Part shown: positions 17,334 to 29,104 of the stretch, one piece after another
Layout: every line of letters starts with the position of its first letter
Numbering within the stretch: the stretch's first letter is position 1
Source: a gamma proteobacterium endosymbiont of Lamellibrachia anaximandri
GTDB taxonomy: Bacteria > Pseudomonadota > Gammaproteobacteria > Chromatiales > Chromatiaceae
Direction: 5' to 3'
Length of the DNA: 64,000 bases
Assembly: GCA_016756855.1 (NCBI GenBank)
Contig: JAESPD010000009.1
Coordinates: forward strand, 25,338-89,337
Translations under genes and position numbers: made by a program
Notes under the pieces: generated by a model
What the model was told of the DNA's origin: nothing
Database searches by the model: none
What the model saw: the letters and a program-made list of their open reading frames with translations, nothing else

Positions 17334-19211
17334 CTACAGTGTCAATGGCTTAAAGGCCTTGCCGTCCCCTGCGAAGAATCGGGAGAAGCCTTCGTAGTAT
17401 TCCAGTCTCAAAACCTGGATGGTGACAATCAGACCTTCCAGGATGAGAATGAACAGATTGCCCAGTATCACGGTGATCCAATAACCGGTCTCCTCCATCA
17501 TTCCCGCCAGGGTAAATACCGCGACGGCGAGGGCCACATGGTTGAGGCTGAACGCCGCGACACGCAGGAAGGAGAGGGTATTTGAGGCGTAGCCGGTAAC
17601 GGTTTCAAAGGTCTCGATGGCGGCGACCAGAATCCGTTCTCCCGGAGAGGCTTCCGTTTCCATCAGCTTGTAGGCGAAGAGAGCCAGTAGAGTGGATAGA
17701 CTCACGATAGCTGCTCCCACGCCGAAGGCGCCATCCTGATAAACATTGAAGCTGCCCCACAGGAGCCCAACATACAGCAACAGGCTGAGTATGCCGTTTT
17801 CACCAAACAGTGCGCCGCTGGGATCGTTCTGCTGCAGATGGTTGATGATATTGATCAGGGTGATGAGTATCAGAAAACCCACGCCCCAAATGAGTGCCAT
17901 GGTGAGCATGTAGAGTGGATCCGACATGGGTGCAATCCAGATGGCATGGATCACATGTTCATAGCCGAAGATACTGCCGTAAAGCAGGCCGAACACCATG
18001 GAAGAGATGCCTGCGGTGACCGCAAACAGGGTAAATGAGCCGAGTTTGCGTCGAGCCAGGATGCCGATGAGCAAGATCATCGCGCCGTGTCCCACGTCGC
18101 CAAACATCATGCCGAACATCAGGATATAGCTGATAGCGAACAGCAGAGTGGGGTTGACCTCCCCATAGCGGGGTATACCGTACTGTTTGACCAAGAGGGA
18201 GAAGGGTTTGAGCAGACGGTTGCGGCTGATGAACGATGGCACGATCGGCCTTTCGTCCGCAGTGGGGTTGCGGCTTTCGAGGACAAAGGGGTTGTGCAAT
18301 TTCTGCCGCAATCGCGCGTCGGCATTCGCTACCTCCCGTGCCGGTATCCAGCCCTGTATCGCAGAGAGGCTGCCCTGATTTCTGGCGGCATTTTGAATCT
18401 GGAAATAGGGGGCTGCCTGGCGCAGGGTCTGGGCGGCTTTTGAGAGATGTCTCGCGATTGAAGTACCCCAGACAGCGCTGCGGGACTCCAGTTGTTGTTG
18501 TCGCTGCTGAAGATCCGTCTGTTGCTCCTGCAGGCTCGTTTTTGCCTTCTCCGGTTCACTGTGGAGGGCTTCCGGTACCTGCAGTGGCCGAAAACCGGCG
18601 GTGTCCAGCACTGACTTCAGTTCTGCGGACTCACCATCCAGTGCACCGATGATAATAACGTGGGTTCGTGCCTCACGTTCGAGGAAGCGGTAAAGCAGAT
18701 AACCCGCCAGTCCCACGGCTTCTTCCAGTTGCTTGACTTGGGTGCGTGCAACCATGCCGATGTGGATCTCGAGAAAGCGGCTCTTCTGTTGCAGTCGCCC
18801 CAGATCGATATTCAGGTTACTGAAATTATCCAGGGTCTGCTCGAGTTCATCGATGGCGTGGAGTTGGTCTCGCAGGCGGTGTCGTTCCTCTTCAAATTCT
18901 GAACAGTCACTCCAAACCTCACCCAGCCAGTCGTTGGTCAGCTGTAAATCCGTCTCACTGACAGCGTGGACATCCTTGATATCCAATGTGTCGTTAAAGG
19001 CCACGTGACGGGCGATCTTGTCAAATCTTGAGCGGGCCTGGGTGTAGAAATGACGGTAGTCCTCCCCTGGGATTGCAGGCAGCTCCGCTTCCAGGATTGG
19101 GCGGGGGTCCGGTGCAAACACCCCCAGTTCCGCAAGTATCAGTGAAGCTTTCGGAAGATCCCCGGTAAGCAGTTGGATCCGCAGATGTTTCATCGGCAGA
19201 GTGCTAAACAT
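17334..19211 (-). CDS. atpI: A/V-type ATPase subunit I (a subunit, ion channel)
   Basis: About 625 residues. The first 300 form the soluble arm with coiled-coil (EEERHRLRDQLHAIDELEQTLDNF and KTSLQEQQTDLQQRQQQLESR), and the last 300 hold 7-8 membrane segments. The channel helix LSFLRVAAFSLNHVALAVAVF carries the conserved arginine that faces the K-ring glutamate. The ATG at 19209-19211 is preferred over one four codons upstream because family proteins start close to KHLRIQLL. Confidence 0.92.
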   Translation of the reverse strand: MFSTLPMKHLRIQLLTGDLPKASLILAELGVFAPDPRPILEAELPAIPGEDYRHFYTQARSRFDKIARHVAFNDTLDIKDVHAVSETDLQLTNDWLGEVWSDCSEFEEERHRLRDQLHAIDELEQTLDNFSNLNIDLGRLQQKSRFLEIHIGMVARTQVKQLEEAVGLAGYLLYRFLEREARTHVIIIGALDGESAELKSVLDTAGFRPLQVPEALHSEPEKAKTSLQEQQTDLQQRQQQLESRSAVWGTSIARHLSKAAQTLRQAAPYFQIQNAARNQGSLSAIQGWIPAREVANADARLRQKLHNPFVLESRNPTADERPIVPSFISRNRLLKPFSLLVKQYGIPRYGEVNPTLLFAISYILMFGMMFGDVGHGAMILLIGILARRKLGSFTLFAVTAGISSMVFGLLYGSIFGYEHVIHAIWIAPMSDPLYMLTMALIWGVGFLILITLINIINHLQQNDPSGALFGENGILSLLLYVGLLWGSFNVYQDGAFGVGAAIVSLSTLLALFAYKLMETEASPGERILVAAIETFETVTGYASNTLSFLRVAAFSLNHVALAVAVFTLAGMMEETGYWITVILGNLFILILEGLIVTIQVLRLEYYEGFSRFFAGDGKAFKPLTL

Positions 19212-19235
19212 GACAGGGATCACTCTGACGTTGTT

Positions 19236-20279
19236 TCATGCAGCTTCCTGGAGCGCTGGGGGCATGAGTGCCTCATGAACCAGTTCACTATCCAAGCCGA
19301 GCAGTTTCCCCTGGAGCAGAGCGTTAAGACGTTTCAGATCGGTGTCCCGGGCAACGAGATAGGCAAGGGCACGGGTGGCCGGAGATGGACTGAAGCGGAT
19401 CAGACGCCGCATTTCACGACTGAGAGAGAAATCCAGGCGCTGTCTTGCCTGCATTGCATTTGTGGTGCCGCTGACTATCCGACGCAGCTTTGGTGGCAGT
19501 TTTTCGAGTACTGACTGGAAACTATCGAGGTTGACAAGCTCCATCAACCGGTTGCGATCGAGGGTTTTTCCGAATGGAACGAGCAGATAGTAGGTCTCAC
19601 CGGAGGAGAGCTGGTACATGAAACGGTAGCGCAACAGCCAAAGCAGGTTTTGCCGGTCGGTGAGCATGCCGATCAGCTCTTTCAGTCCCTCCCGGTCAAT
19701 CTGGCTATTGCTGTTGCTGTATTTCACCATGCCCTGGAAGTAACTGCGGTCGATGGCGGCATCCAGGGAGAAGGGTTCATTCTTCTCCTCGTAGACCTGT
19801 CTTGCCTGGCGGGCTATCGATTGATAGGGCCCATGTTCGAGCAGGTGCAACATCTCCAGTATGTTCTCCGCCTGCAGCAGTTTTTCATGAGGGAGTCGGA
19901 TGATGTCCGGCAGATGGTGTAGATAGCTGCTGACCTCCTCAAGACTGAGTTCGTTCAGTTTGCAACGGATCAGAGTCTTCAGGTTGAAAAGGGCGAATTT
20001 GCGGGACCAGTAGATCAGCAGTACCCGGGAAGTGCCGTCCAATGGACGCAGGAGTACCGAGAGGTCCGACATCAGGGAGTGAAGCAGCGACTGTTCCAGT
20101 GCATGATTCAGTTGTTGGGGCGCAAGAGAGGATTCGATGATTCCAGTCAGGCCAAATGTGCCACTCAGCTCTTCCAGAGACATGTCCAACAGTTCAAGAA
20201 TTCGGTCGTCTGTGAATAGCTGCGTGGCGAAGATATTGACGCGGGTTTTGAGATAGGTTTGGGATGCGCTGCTGTTCAT
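19236..20279 (-). CDS. atpC: A/V-type ATPase subunit C (AC39 / V0D family)
   Basis: A 347-residue all-helical protein that joins the central stalk to the membrane ring. It shows repeated helix-hairpin segments (RKFALFNLKTLIRCKLNELS is typical of the AC39 family: W..kyDl.Nlk.ilR.k). It lies 8 bases from the H gene and 24 from the I gene, in the usual bacterial order. The N-terminus (NSSASQTYLKTRVNIFATQLF) is also family-like. Confidence 0.88.
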   Translation of the reverse strand: MNSSASQTYLKTRVNIFATQLFTDDRILELLDMSLEELSGTFGLTGIIESSLAPQQLNHALEQSLLHSLMSDLSVLLRPLDGTSRVLLIYWSRKFALFNLKTLIRCKLNELSLEEVSSYLHHLPDIIRLPHEKLLQAENILEMLHLLEHGPYQSIARQARQVYEEKNEPFSLDAAIDRSYFQGMVKYSNSNSQIDREGLKELIGMLTDRQNLLWLLRYRFMYQLSSGETYYLLVPFGKTLDRNRLMELVNLDSFQSVLEKLPPKLRRIVSGTTNAMQARQRLDFSLSREMRRLIRFSPSPATRALAYLVARDTDLKRLNALLQGKLLGLDSELVHEALMPPALQEAA

Positions 20280-20286
20280 TGTTTGA

Positions 20287-20610
20287 TCAGTCGTCAGCAG
20301 CCGGATCCGTCAATAGCTGGAATGCGGCATCCAGCGCATCATCCTCCCTTGTTTCGGCATACTCCCTTAGTTGAGTGTGGTGCTCGTCGAAACGCCGTTT
20401 CAGCTCGGCGATCGTCTGGTCGGATCGGCTGTTGGCTTTGTCGAGAAACGATGCATGCAGTTCAGGAATCCGGTTTTCAAACCGGGTCTCCTGCACGCGG
20501 ACTTCCTGCAGTGCATCGTGGATGATCCGCTCCCGTTCCTCGTTGGCTTGCTGGTGGAGCTGCTCCGCCTGCATCTCGGCGTCGAGCAGTCGCTGTAGAT
20601 TCTCGTCCAT
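20287..20610 (-). CDS. A/V-type ATPase subunit H/G (peripheral stalk helix)
   Basis: A 107-residue, highly charged coiled-coil protein (LLDAEMQAEQLHQQANEERERIIHDAL) and the first gene of the ATPase operon. The position and the coiled-coil identify it as the small stalk partner of subunit E, although the sequence itself is low in complexity and poorly diagnostic. The promoter of the operon should lie in the 207-base gap upstream; I see no clear -35/-10 there. Confidence 0.75.
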   Translation of the reverse strand: MDENLQRLLDAEMQAEQLHQQANEERERIIHDALQEVRVQETRFENRIPELHASFLDKANSRSDQTIAELKRRFDEHHTQLREYAETREDDALDAAFQLLTDPAADD

Positions 20611-20817
20611 TGCCTTCGGCAGTTCTTGTTAGGTTTACCCAAGTGTAGCCAAATATAGAGCACTTGTGATTGCAATGATCAAACTGCGTTGAGCCAGATC
20701 ATTATTTGATCTCTTTAGCCTGCTGCGAAGGATCTGTCGATGGGTAAATCGCGGCGAGACGTCGCACCTGTAATTGAATACCCTTTCCGCGATGGGGGTA
20801 GTCTACTGATCAATCTG

Positions 20818-21231
20818 TCAGTGCAGAAGATTGTGGAGAATAAGTTCAGGCTGCGGAATCGGGCTGCGACTCAGGGCCGTGCCGATGATGTAGAAGTAAC
20901 AGGTCAATGCCAGCATGCCGGCCCAAGTGCGGATCCGTCGGTTGCGTCCACGCTTGAGCGCGATGCTGCCGATGATGATATAGGCCAGCAGCGCGACCAG
21001 CTTCGCGGTGAGCCAGCCGTTTACCAATGGGTATTGCCGGATCATCAGAGCCATGGCCAGTCCACTGAAGAGCAGGAGAGTGTCGTTGACATGGGGGACG
21101 ACTCTTATCCAGCCTCCTTTCTCCTGCAGCGTATTCGATAACATCCAGAGATAGCGTTGCACAAACATCATGCCCGTAATAACGACCGTCGTGACGTGAA
21201 GGTATTTGATCCAGGGGTAGAGTTCTGTCAT
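20818..21231 (-). CDS. SirB2-family membrane protein
   Basis: A 137-residue protein with four hydrophobic segments (YLHVTTVVITGMMFVQRY, DTLLLFSGLAMALMI, TAKLVALLAYIIIGSIALK, AGMLALTCYFYIIGTALS). This arrangement with the K.LH...V..SG.......W pattern is the SirB family. The family is common in gammaproteobacteria and its function is not established; it was first linked to invasion gene regulation in Salmonella. Stands alone between the ATPase operon and trmO. Confidence 0.78.
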   Translation of the reverse strand: MTELYPWIKYLHVTTVVITGMMFVQRYLWMLSNTLQEKGGWIRVVPHVNDTLLLFSGLAMALMIRQYPLVNGWLTAKLVALLAYIIIGSIALKRGRNRRIRTWAGMLALTCYFYIIGTALSRSPIPQPELILHNLLH

Positions 21232-21307
21232 CTCGGGGGAAATCGTTGGCTTGCTCTGATAAATCAGTCAGACTGAAGTATGCAGCTCAAAGTCGCATTG
21301 CTTAATG

Positions 21308-22033
21308 TCAATCTTTAGGGGCTGAAAGGTGTTTTATCTCCGTTATGTTTACCTGGTTATTTTCAACTGTCCAGCTTACATTGAAGTCGTAGAGGGTCAT
21401 GCCGAATTTTCGCTCGGTGCTGCCCGTTTTGAGATAGGCCGGGCGCGGGTCGTTTTCGAATACCTGCCGCAGCAGCCTGCGAATGTGATCAGCCTGTTTT
21501 GCCTCTACGTTTTCCAGCCAGGCTTCAGCCTGGTTTGAGTAGGACAGTGCGATAGATTGGCCCGGTGGATCCGGTGCATAACCGGAATGTGCGTCAGGTA
21601 TGGCGTCGGTGTAAGGGAGGTAGGGTTTGATGTCGAGTACCGGCGTGCCGTCCAGCAGATCAATGCCGCTCAAGTGCAGCTCGACACCTTTGTCATTGTA
21701 TTTGACCTCGTTGAGCCGAACCACCGAAAGGCCAATGGGGTTGGGCCGAAACGGGCTGCGTGAGGCGAATACCCCGACTCGCTGATTTCCACCGAGCCGT
21801 GGTGGACGCACCGTGGGTTTCCACTGCTCCCTTAGCGCCGCGTGAAAGACGAAGTTGACCCAGATATGGGAGTAGCCCTCAAGCGCTTTGAAGGCTTCCG
21901 GCCGGTTGAAAGGCGGAACTATCTCCAGCGTGGCCAGGGCCTCGGGAATCAATCCCGGTTGGCGGGGGATGCCGAATTTCTCTTTGAAACAGGAGTGTAT
22001 GATGCCAATGGGCGTGAATTCATACTTGAACAT
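21308..22033 (-). CDS. trmO: tRNA-Thr (GGU) m6t6A37 methyltransferase
   Basis: A 241-residue protein of the TrmO/TsaA (YaeB) family, which methylates N6-threonylcarbamoyladenosine at position 37 of tRNA-Thr using SAM. Diagnostic segments are PIGIIHSCFKEKFGIPRQPGL at the N-terminus, LEGYSHIWVNFVFH, and RPPRLGG followed by GVFASRSPFRPNPIGLSVVRL. The last is nearly invariant in the family. The C-terminal part (DPRPAY...) matches the TrmO C-domain. Length is normal. Confidence 0.95.
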   Translation of the reverse strand: MFKYEFTPIGIIHSCFKEKFGIPRQPGLIPEALATLEIVPPFNRPEAFKALEGYSHIWVNFVFHAALREQWKPTVRPPRLGGNQRVGVFASRSPFRPNPIGLSVVRLNEVKYNDKGVELHLSGIDLLDGTPVLDIKPYLPYTDAIPDAHSGYAPDPPGQSIALSYSNQAEAWLENVEAKQADHIRRLLRQVFENDPRPAYLKTGSTERKFGMTLYDFNVSWTVENNQVNITEIKHLSAPKD

Positions 22034-22044
22034 AATGATCTGAA

Positions 22045-22758
22045 TTATTTTTTACCGAAATCCACGACCTTCTTCAGTGGACTGAGATTGATTTCATCGA
22101 ACACAGTACCAGGATGTGCCTGGATGATCATGACAACGGCCTCTGCGATGTCCTCGGGGCGGATGTGATTTTCCGGGACCTGGCCTGGGGCAAAGTCCAG
22201 ATCCTGGAAAAAACCGGTTTTCACCATGCCGGGATTGATCAGACTGACCCGCATCCCGCCGGCGGCACACTCCTGCCGCAGCGATTGGGTCAGACCCCGC
22301 AGTGCGAATTTACATGCGGAGTAGACCGCGCCTTTGGGACCGCCGCTCAAGGCAGCTTCGGACCCGATAACGACCAGGTCGCCAAAACCCTGTTTCTTGA
22401 TCCTTGGAATGAATGCCCGCGCAACGAAGATGTGTTGGATCAGATTTACCTCCACCATCTCCTGAATCTGGCGGTAGGAGAACTCTTCCAAAGAACCGAA
22501 GCGTCCGTAACCGGCATTCAATATCAGCCCGTCGATATCGGGATGGGCACGGGCAATCTCTCCGAGGCGGTGCGGCAGTCCCTCAAGATCAGCAAGGTCG
22601 AGTTCGACCGGTGTGAAATTCTCCGGTACCGTCTCCCACTCGGAAAAATCCCGGCCAACGCCGATCACCTCTATATCGGTGGCCAGCAGACGCCGGGCAA
22701 TCGTCGCCCCAATGCCGCGGCTGGCGCCGGTTATAAGTATTGTGCGTGATTCAGTCAC
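22045..22758 (-). CDS. Short-chain dehydrogenase/reductase
   Basis: A 237-residue classical SDR. It has the NAD(P)-binding TGASRGIG near the N-terminus, NAGYG in the middle, a Ser three strands later, and the catalytic YSACK. Arg after the glycine motif and the VGRD segment suggest NADPH. The substrate is not predictable. It ends 11 bases before trmO, so both are likely on one transcript. Confidence 0.9.
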   Translation of the reverse strand: MTESRTILITGASRGIGATIARRLLATDIEVIGVGRDFSEWETVPENFTPVELDLADLEGLPHRLGEIARAHPDIDGLILNAGYGRFGSLEEFSYRQIQEMVEVNLIQHIFVARAFIPRIKKQGFGDLVVIGSEAALSGGPKGAVYSACKFALRGLTQSLRQECAAGGMRVSLINPGMVKTGFFQDLDFAPGQVPENHIRPEDIAEAVVMIIQAHPGTVFDEINLSPLKKVVDFGKK

Positions 22759-22822
22759 TGTGTTCCCCTTGTGGACGAACTGGCCGGTAGGTTATCGAAA
22801 ATCGTGCCTACGCCTTGAATAG

Positions 22823-23425
22823 TTACAATTCGACTATATTAACCGGGCCGGAAAGAAGCAGTTCAATAATGTCTATCTTCGCCTGAATCAAGGCGGAAAC
22901 CATCTTTCCGCTGATGCGGCGATGTGAGTTGGTTTGATTGTCGGAGACTATTTTTATTATCCGTATCTGTTCCAACCCGGCAAACTGGCTGACGGCGCCG
23001 GTAAAGCCAGCTGCCTCCATATCATAGGCTGCAGAATCCGGATAGTCATCCACTGCGGTTTCCACTGTCACCAGATTGCAACCGGGGACCGTTGCAACGG
23101 GTTGGATGGGTAGTATCCAGCGCTTTTTTGTTTTTTGGTCTGTTACCTGGTTGATTGTCAGAAGGGTGCCGACTGGCAAGTCTGCATGACCGGCGATGCC
23201 CAAATTGTACCAATAGGGACTGGGGTGGCGATTCAAATTATGTAACAGGTTTACGCTTTCGCGAACGGCCTTCTCTCCTGCTCCAGAGACTACCAGCGCC
23301 ATATCCCGGCCAGTGTAGACAGGCGGCCTGGTGGCAGGTTGCAGACGCTCAAGTTCAAACGTCCGGATCAAGGGCTTGGCCTCCGGCGGCAGGGCAATCA
23401 CGATGTTACGGCCGGCAGAGATCAT
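22823..23425 (-). CDS. Nucleoside phosphorylase / nucleosidase-like protein
   Basis: A 200-residue member of the PNP/UDP phosphorylase fold. The segment YDMEAAGF (about residue 135) matches the family's substrate-binding VDMEAAA motif, and LVVSGAGEKA and NLGIAGHAD match the phosphate or nucleoside loop region. It is shorter than typical enzymes (about 230-240), and the usual catalytic Asp after the second conserved segment reads SDNQTN, where SD is conserved. Its start overlaps the glycosyltransferase stop as ATGA. In this setting (hopanoid- or surface-related GT2 partner) the substrate may not be a normal nucleoside. Confidence 0.72.
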   Translation of the reverse strand: MISAGRNIVIALPPEAKPLIRTFELERLQPATRPPVYTGRDMALVVSGAGEKAVRESVNLLHNLNRHPSPYWYNLGIAGHADLPVGTLLTINQVTDQKTKKRWILPIQPVATVPGCNLVTVETAVDDYPDSAAYDMEAAGFTGAVSQFAGLEQIRIIKIVSDNQTNSHRRISGKMVSALIQAKIDIIELLLSGPVNIVEL

Positions 23426-24261
23426 GGTTGACTGGTGTGCTGCGAACGATAGCGTGTCTGTAATTCTCGGTAGAAGTCGGCCCTTTCCTGTTTGCCTCGC
23501 TTCTCGGCGCCTTTGGCCATTATTTCCGCCTTTTTCAGCAGCATCTCTATCGCGGCGCAGCGATCATTCTCCTGCAACCTTTTGTCCTGAATGATCCTTT
23601 CCAGTGCCTGAATGCGAAAGCGATCCATGCCCCAATGCTTGTGCGACAGTTGATCCGCGTGTCCGCCATATTTGGTGATGAGCGGCTCCGGCAGAAACAG
23701 TACCGGCTCGGTGGCACAGATGCGCAGCCAGAGGTCGTAGTCCTCGCAGGCTGGAAGTCTCTCATCGAACAGCCCAATGCTGTCGAACAGGGATCTGTGC
23801 AGAATGGCGGAGGAGGGGGAAATAGCACAGAGCGGCAGGCAGCGGTCAAAGATGAAACCGCCACTCTTGGCGTGTTTGTGCATTGCATTGGCCCTGACCC
23901 CGTTCCTGATCCATATCTCCTCTGTGTGGCAGATAAGGTGGCCTGGTTTGGCCTTCAGTGCGTCAGATTGCAACTGGAGTTTCTGCGGCAGCCAGGCATC
24001 ATCCGAATCGAGCAGTGCGATCCACCCTCCTTGAGCCTCGCGAATTCCCCGATTGCGTGCGCTGCTGACGCCCTGATTGGACTGGTGGAGGTAACGGCAT
24101 TGCGGGTATTGACGGCTGATCAGATCGGCTGTTTCATCGGTAGAACCGTCATCGACCACAATCACTTCATCTGGTGCAAGATGCTGGGAGAGAACTGAAT
24201 CCAGCGCCCTTGGTAGCGTGTCAACGCGGTTGTAGGTGGGAATGATGACGGAAATCTGCAT
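23422..24261 (-). CDS. Family 2 glycosyltransferase
   Basis: A 279-residue GT-A enzyme: ISVIIPTYNRVDTLPRALDS, EVIVVDDGSTDETADL (nucleotide-sugar binding), ARNRGIREA and the metal-binding LLDSDDAW. No membrane segment is present, so it is cytoplasmic or peripheral. The acceptor is unknown; no polysaccharide cluster surrounds it. It is translationally coupled (ATGA) to the nucleoside-phosphorylase-like gene. Confidence 0.9.
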   Translation of the reverse strand: MQISVIIPTYNRVDTLPRALDSVLSQHLAPDEVIVVDDGSTDETADLISRQYPQCRYLHQSNQGVSSARNRGIREAQGGWIALLDSDDAWLPQKLQLQSDALKAKPGHLICHTEEIWIRNGVRANAMHKHAKSGGFIFDRCLPLCAISPSSAILHRSLFDSIGLFDERLPACEDYDLWLRICATEPVLFLPEPLITKYGGHADQLSHKHWGMDRFRIQALERIIQDKRLQENDRCAAIEMLLKKAEIMAKGAEKRGKQERADFYRELQTRYRSQHTSQP

Positions 24262-24331
24262 TCCCGGAGCATACCTTTTTCTGCTCCGGGGCGGGAGCGT
24301 TCAATCTCTTTTGGTCTAATCCCCGCTGCGA

Positions 24332-27376
<3,045 letters not shown>

Positions 27377-27750
27377 AGACTCAGGATTCGTCGATGGTAC
27401 TGACCCATAGAGTCAGGTGAATCCAAAAACTCGATGTGGCGCGGTGACAGTCCCTGTTTCGATAGGCATTTTTTTCTCCAATATTAACAATACAATGTGC
27501 CGCTCCACCTCTTAGCGGCTGATGGCTGGAAAAATTGAGGTCGCAGGGAATATTTGGAGCGTGTTTACATTTGTTTGCATTAGTCCTTTAATTCTGTGAA
27601 GCAGTTCGCGAAAATCAATGGCCTGGAGTGAGCAAAATGAGAAGGATCACCCAAAGATGACTGTCAGACCGTGTAAAACTCCACGTTCAACAGATATCGT
27701 GGATTGAAACGACTGACTTTGCAGCATCTACAACCCAAGTGGAGGGGAGT
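27377..27750. other. Intergenic region between divergent genes
   Basis: 374 bases between the hybrid kinase (minus) and the sigma-like gene (plus). From about 27525 on, the sequence is duplicated at 28880-29104 in front of the second paralog. The part nearer the kinase shows no hairpin or coding sequence. Promoters for both flanking genes are expected here but I see no convincing pair of hexamers. Confidence 0.5.
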
Positions 27751-28560
27751 ATGAGTAAACGGAGGTTCGATGTTGAAGCCTTGATGGCGAATTTCATGGA
27801 AGGCGATACAGACGCGTTTGAAAGTCTCTATGAGCGGTACAAGGGCAGAATCTATCGGTATGTCGTGCGGCATTGCGGTACAGGCGAACAGGGTAGGTTG
27901 CTCTACCAAAAGTTCTGGACAGGTTTTGTCGAAGCACGTGCTCTTTCACCCACCCCGAGACACCTCAAGACCAGTCTCTACAGGATTTTGCATCGACAAC
28001 TGCGTAGCTTCTGTCAGGAGAGTGGGGAAACAGCAGCCTATCCAGTTGGAGAACTGGTTGCAGGGGACGATGGCGTACAGTGGGGTGTGCTACTGATTGA
28101 CCTGATACGTTCGTTGTCATACCGGCAACGGGAGTCTTTTCTCTTTCGCTATGAAATAGGGCTGAACTGCGCGGCAATCGCGCTGGTGCTCGGAGAGTCC
28201 GGCTTTACCATTGAAGAGCGTATCCGGTCGGCTGAACAGGAGCTTGCAGTGCGATTGGCGGCTGCGGGCTGTGCAGATACGACCAGGGAGGCGCTGAAGT
28301 CTTACTACAGCGAAACCCGAAGGGTGAAACCGCCCGTCACCTGGGATAGGGATATTCTTCAGGTGCTACCCCAGTGGCTGGGCGAGAAGGCGCCACAAGA
28401 AGAAAGCAACGAGACAGGGATGCAGACCGGTCTGTTGGCGCGTGGATTCAGTGCTGCATTTCGAAGGTTGAAATCGGGGTCTGGTGCCCTAGCAAATGGC
28501 CTTCGGCAGAGTGTTGAGCCTGCTGAAGTGAAGATGCCTTTACCTGCGACCAACCAGTAG
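27751..28560 (+). CDS. Sigma-70-like (ECF-type) protein, intact copy
   Basis: 269 residues from the ATG at 27751, preceded by GGAGGGG; an ATG 12 bases upstream has no ribosome site. Residues about 12-40 (FMEGDTDAFESLYERYKGRIYRY) match sigma region 2.1, and about 130-175 (LSYRQRESFLFRYEIGLNCAAIALVLGES, given in part) match region 4 with its helix-turn-helix. The linker between them lacks a strong -10 reading segment (region 2.4 is poorly conserved), and there is a 90-residue C-terminal tail rich in Ser, Gly and Ala with no known fold. No anti-sigma gene is adjacent. It could be an atypical ECF sigma or a sigma-derived regulator. Confidence 0.72.
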   Translation: MSKRRFDVEALMANFMEGDTDAFESLYERYKGRIYRYVVRHCGTGEQGRLLYQKFWTGFVEARALSPTPRHLKTSLYRILHRQLRSFCQESGETAAYPVGELVAGDDGVQWGVLLIDLIRSLSYRQRESFLFRYEIGLNCAAIALVLGESGFTIEERIRSAEQELAVRLAAAGCADTTREALKSYYSETRRVKPPVTWDRDILQVLPQWLGEKAPQEESNETGMQTGLLARGFSAAFRRLKSGSGALANGLRQSVEPAEVKMPLPATNQ

Positions 28561-28671
28561 CTGCGAAGGCTACTTTATGGTGGCAGTTTGTGACCACCGC
28601 CCCGCCCAGACTTACCTGTCGAAAGAATCATCGCGGCGGGGCGCCGCTCCCACAGCGCAAAATCTTATTTA

Positions 28672-28802
28672 GTGTCCATCCAGAAACAATGTTTTAACCA
28701 CGAAGCACACGAAGCACACGAAGAAAATTCATTGCTAATCAATCTTTTACCTTCGTGCTCTTCGTGCCCTTTGTGGTTAGATGTGGGTTTCCGGATAGAC
28801 AC
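28672..28802. repeat. 131 bp nested palindrome (MITE/REP-like) between the sigma-like paralogs
   Basis: Outer arms GTGTCCATCCAGAAAC (28672-28687) and GTTTCCGGATAGACAC (28787-28802) pair with two mismatches. Inside, a 28-base arm at 28696-28723, built of CACGAAG repeats, pairs with 28751-28778 with about five mismatches. No coding capacity. The absence of this element from the matching leader of the other paralog shows insertion after, or loss since, duplication. The rest of the 544-base gap holds only the duplicated leader. Confidence 0.65.
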
Positions 28803-29104
28803 CATTTAGCTGTCTTCCATCCCTGCTTTCTACCTATTTGATGCCCCTATTCCCAGTATATGTGCTGCTACATCCCTAAGAGGTCGTTTGCCAGAAATAT
28901 TGAGGTTGTCGGGCGAAATCGAAAATTGTTTACGAAATCCCCCTGTTTCTGCGAAATGGGTCGCGAAACCCGGTGGCGTGGTGTGAACGAAATGAGAAGG
29001 ACTGCCCAATGATGCCGGACATGCCATGTAAGACTTTACACACAACAGATGCCATGGCTTGAAGCGACGGAATTTGCCGTTGCGAGAGTGCAAGTGGGGT
29101 AAAC

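Noticed and set aside
22114..22749. 211-codon plus-strand frame over the SDR gene
   Set aside because: Antisense shadow of a gene with intact catalytic motifs.
28696..28723. Short CACGAAG direct repeats as a CRISPR or iteron set
   Set aside because: Only three units with no spacers; they form one arm of a palindrome.
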